DNA of 15,118 nt from an uncultured Hungatella sp. GTDB lineage: Bacteria; Bacillota; Clostridia; Lachnospirales; Lachnospiraceae. This document shows, in pieces, positions 15,042 to 15,118 of the stretch (positions within the stretch are counted from its first letter, which is position 1; each line of letters opens with the position of its first letter). The stretch is taken from assembly GCA_910577935.1 (NCBI GenBank), contig CAJTOT010000024.1, positions 42,534 to 57,651 of the forward strand. Reading direction: 5' to 3'. The notes beneath the pieces were generated by a model, which searched no databases, was not told where the DNA came from, and worked only from the letters and a program-made list of their open reading frames with translations. A program made the translations under genes and the position numbers.

Positions 15042-15118
15042 AAAAAAACCACCTGCTATGCAGGTGGAGAAAAATGCTTCAGCTTACAGAAAAAGACCTC
15101 CAATGTTATAATAATGCT
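15042..15118 (+). mobile_element. candidate left edge of a small IS200/IS605-like element
   Basis: A perfect 8-bp hairpin with a TAT loop (CCACCTGC at 15049-15056, GCAGGTGG at 15060-15067) is followed by an outward-facing promoter and the window edge. Short subterminal hairpins just upstream of the transposase gene are typical of IS200/IS605 elements, which lack inverted terminal repeats. No transposase sequence is inside the window, so this is a hypothesis. The alternative is a minus-strand terminator: reading leftward, the same hairpin is followed by seven T residues (15048-15042). Confidence 0.35.
15084..15112 (+). promoter_or_regulatory. promoter directed out of the right edge
   Basis: TTACAG (15084-15089), a 17-base spacer and TATAAT (15107-15112), with TG at 15104-15105 making an extended -10. 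The gene it serves lies beyond the window. Confidence 0.55.

Overview
The window looks like a chromosomal segment from a Gram-positive anaerobe of the Clostridia, most likely a gut Lachnospiraceae (Enterocloster/Hungatella-like). The reasons are the strong GGAGG ribosome sites, sigma-A style promoters, a secreted cell-wall-anchored glycosaminoglycan-type lyase, a SleB-like wall hydrolase and archaeal-type isopropylmalate-dehydratase-family proteins. The genus is an inference from style, not from a marker gene.

Layout. (1) Positions 1-255 hold two identical 108-bp tandem repeat units plus a decaying third, rich in inverted repeats and probably non-coding. (2) Positions 478-7305 encode a 2275-residue secreted polysaccharide lyase of family PL8 (hyaluronate/chondroitin/xanthan lyase type). 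It has a signal peptide, two large tandem copies resembling the lyase beta-sandwich, a complete catalytic core, an Ig-like module, a 13-fold EEKP linker and C-terminal cell-wall-binding repeats, and is followed by a strong terminator. (3) Positions 7451-8237 hold a two-gene cassette, a 66-residue XRE-type repressor and a four-helix membrane protein, behind a near-consensus promoter flanked by an 11-bp direct repeat. (4) A LysR-type regulator (minus strand, 8283-9167) is divergent from a four-gene operon (9362-12944). The operon has small and large subunits of the 3-isopropylmalate dehydratase/homoaconitase family, twice, in the order small-large-small-large. A perfect 15-bp palindrome with LysR-box form overlaps the operon's -35. 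(5) After a roughly 540-bp gene-free stretch with a long-stem terminator and a separate promoter come a secreted SleB-like cell wall hydrolase (13487-14383) and a YhcH/EbgC-family protein (14446-14910). (6) The window ends in stacked hairpins and an outward-facing promoter that could be the edge of a small mobile element.

How they work together. The lyase would act at the cell surface on uronic-acid-containing polysaccharide. The LysR-dehydratase block is a self-contained regulon for two paralogous [4Fe-4S] hydro-lyases; no leuA or leuB is present, so leucine synthesis is not indicated and a 2-hydroxyacid or dicarboxylate catabolic role is at least as likely. The strongest leads are the reuse of lyase sandwich domains inside the PL8 protein and the double dehydratase operon with diverged active-site motifs. 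No CRISPR array, tRNA, rRNA or complete transposase gene was seen.
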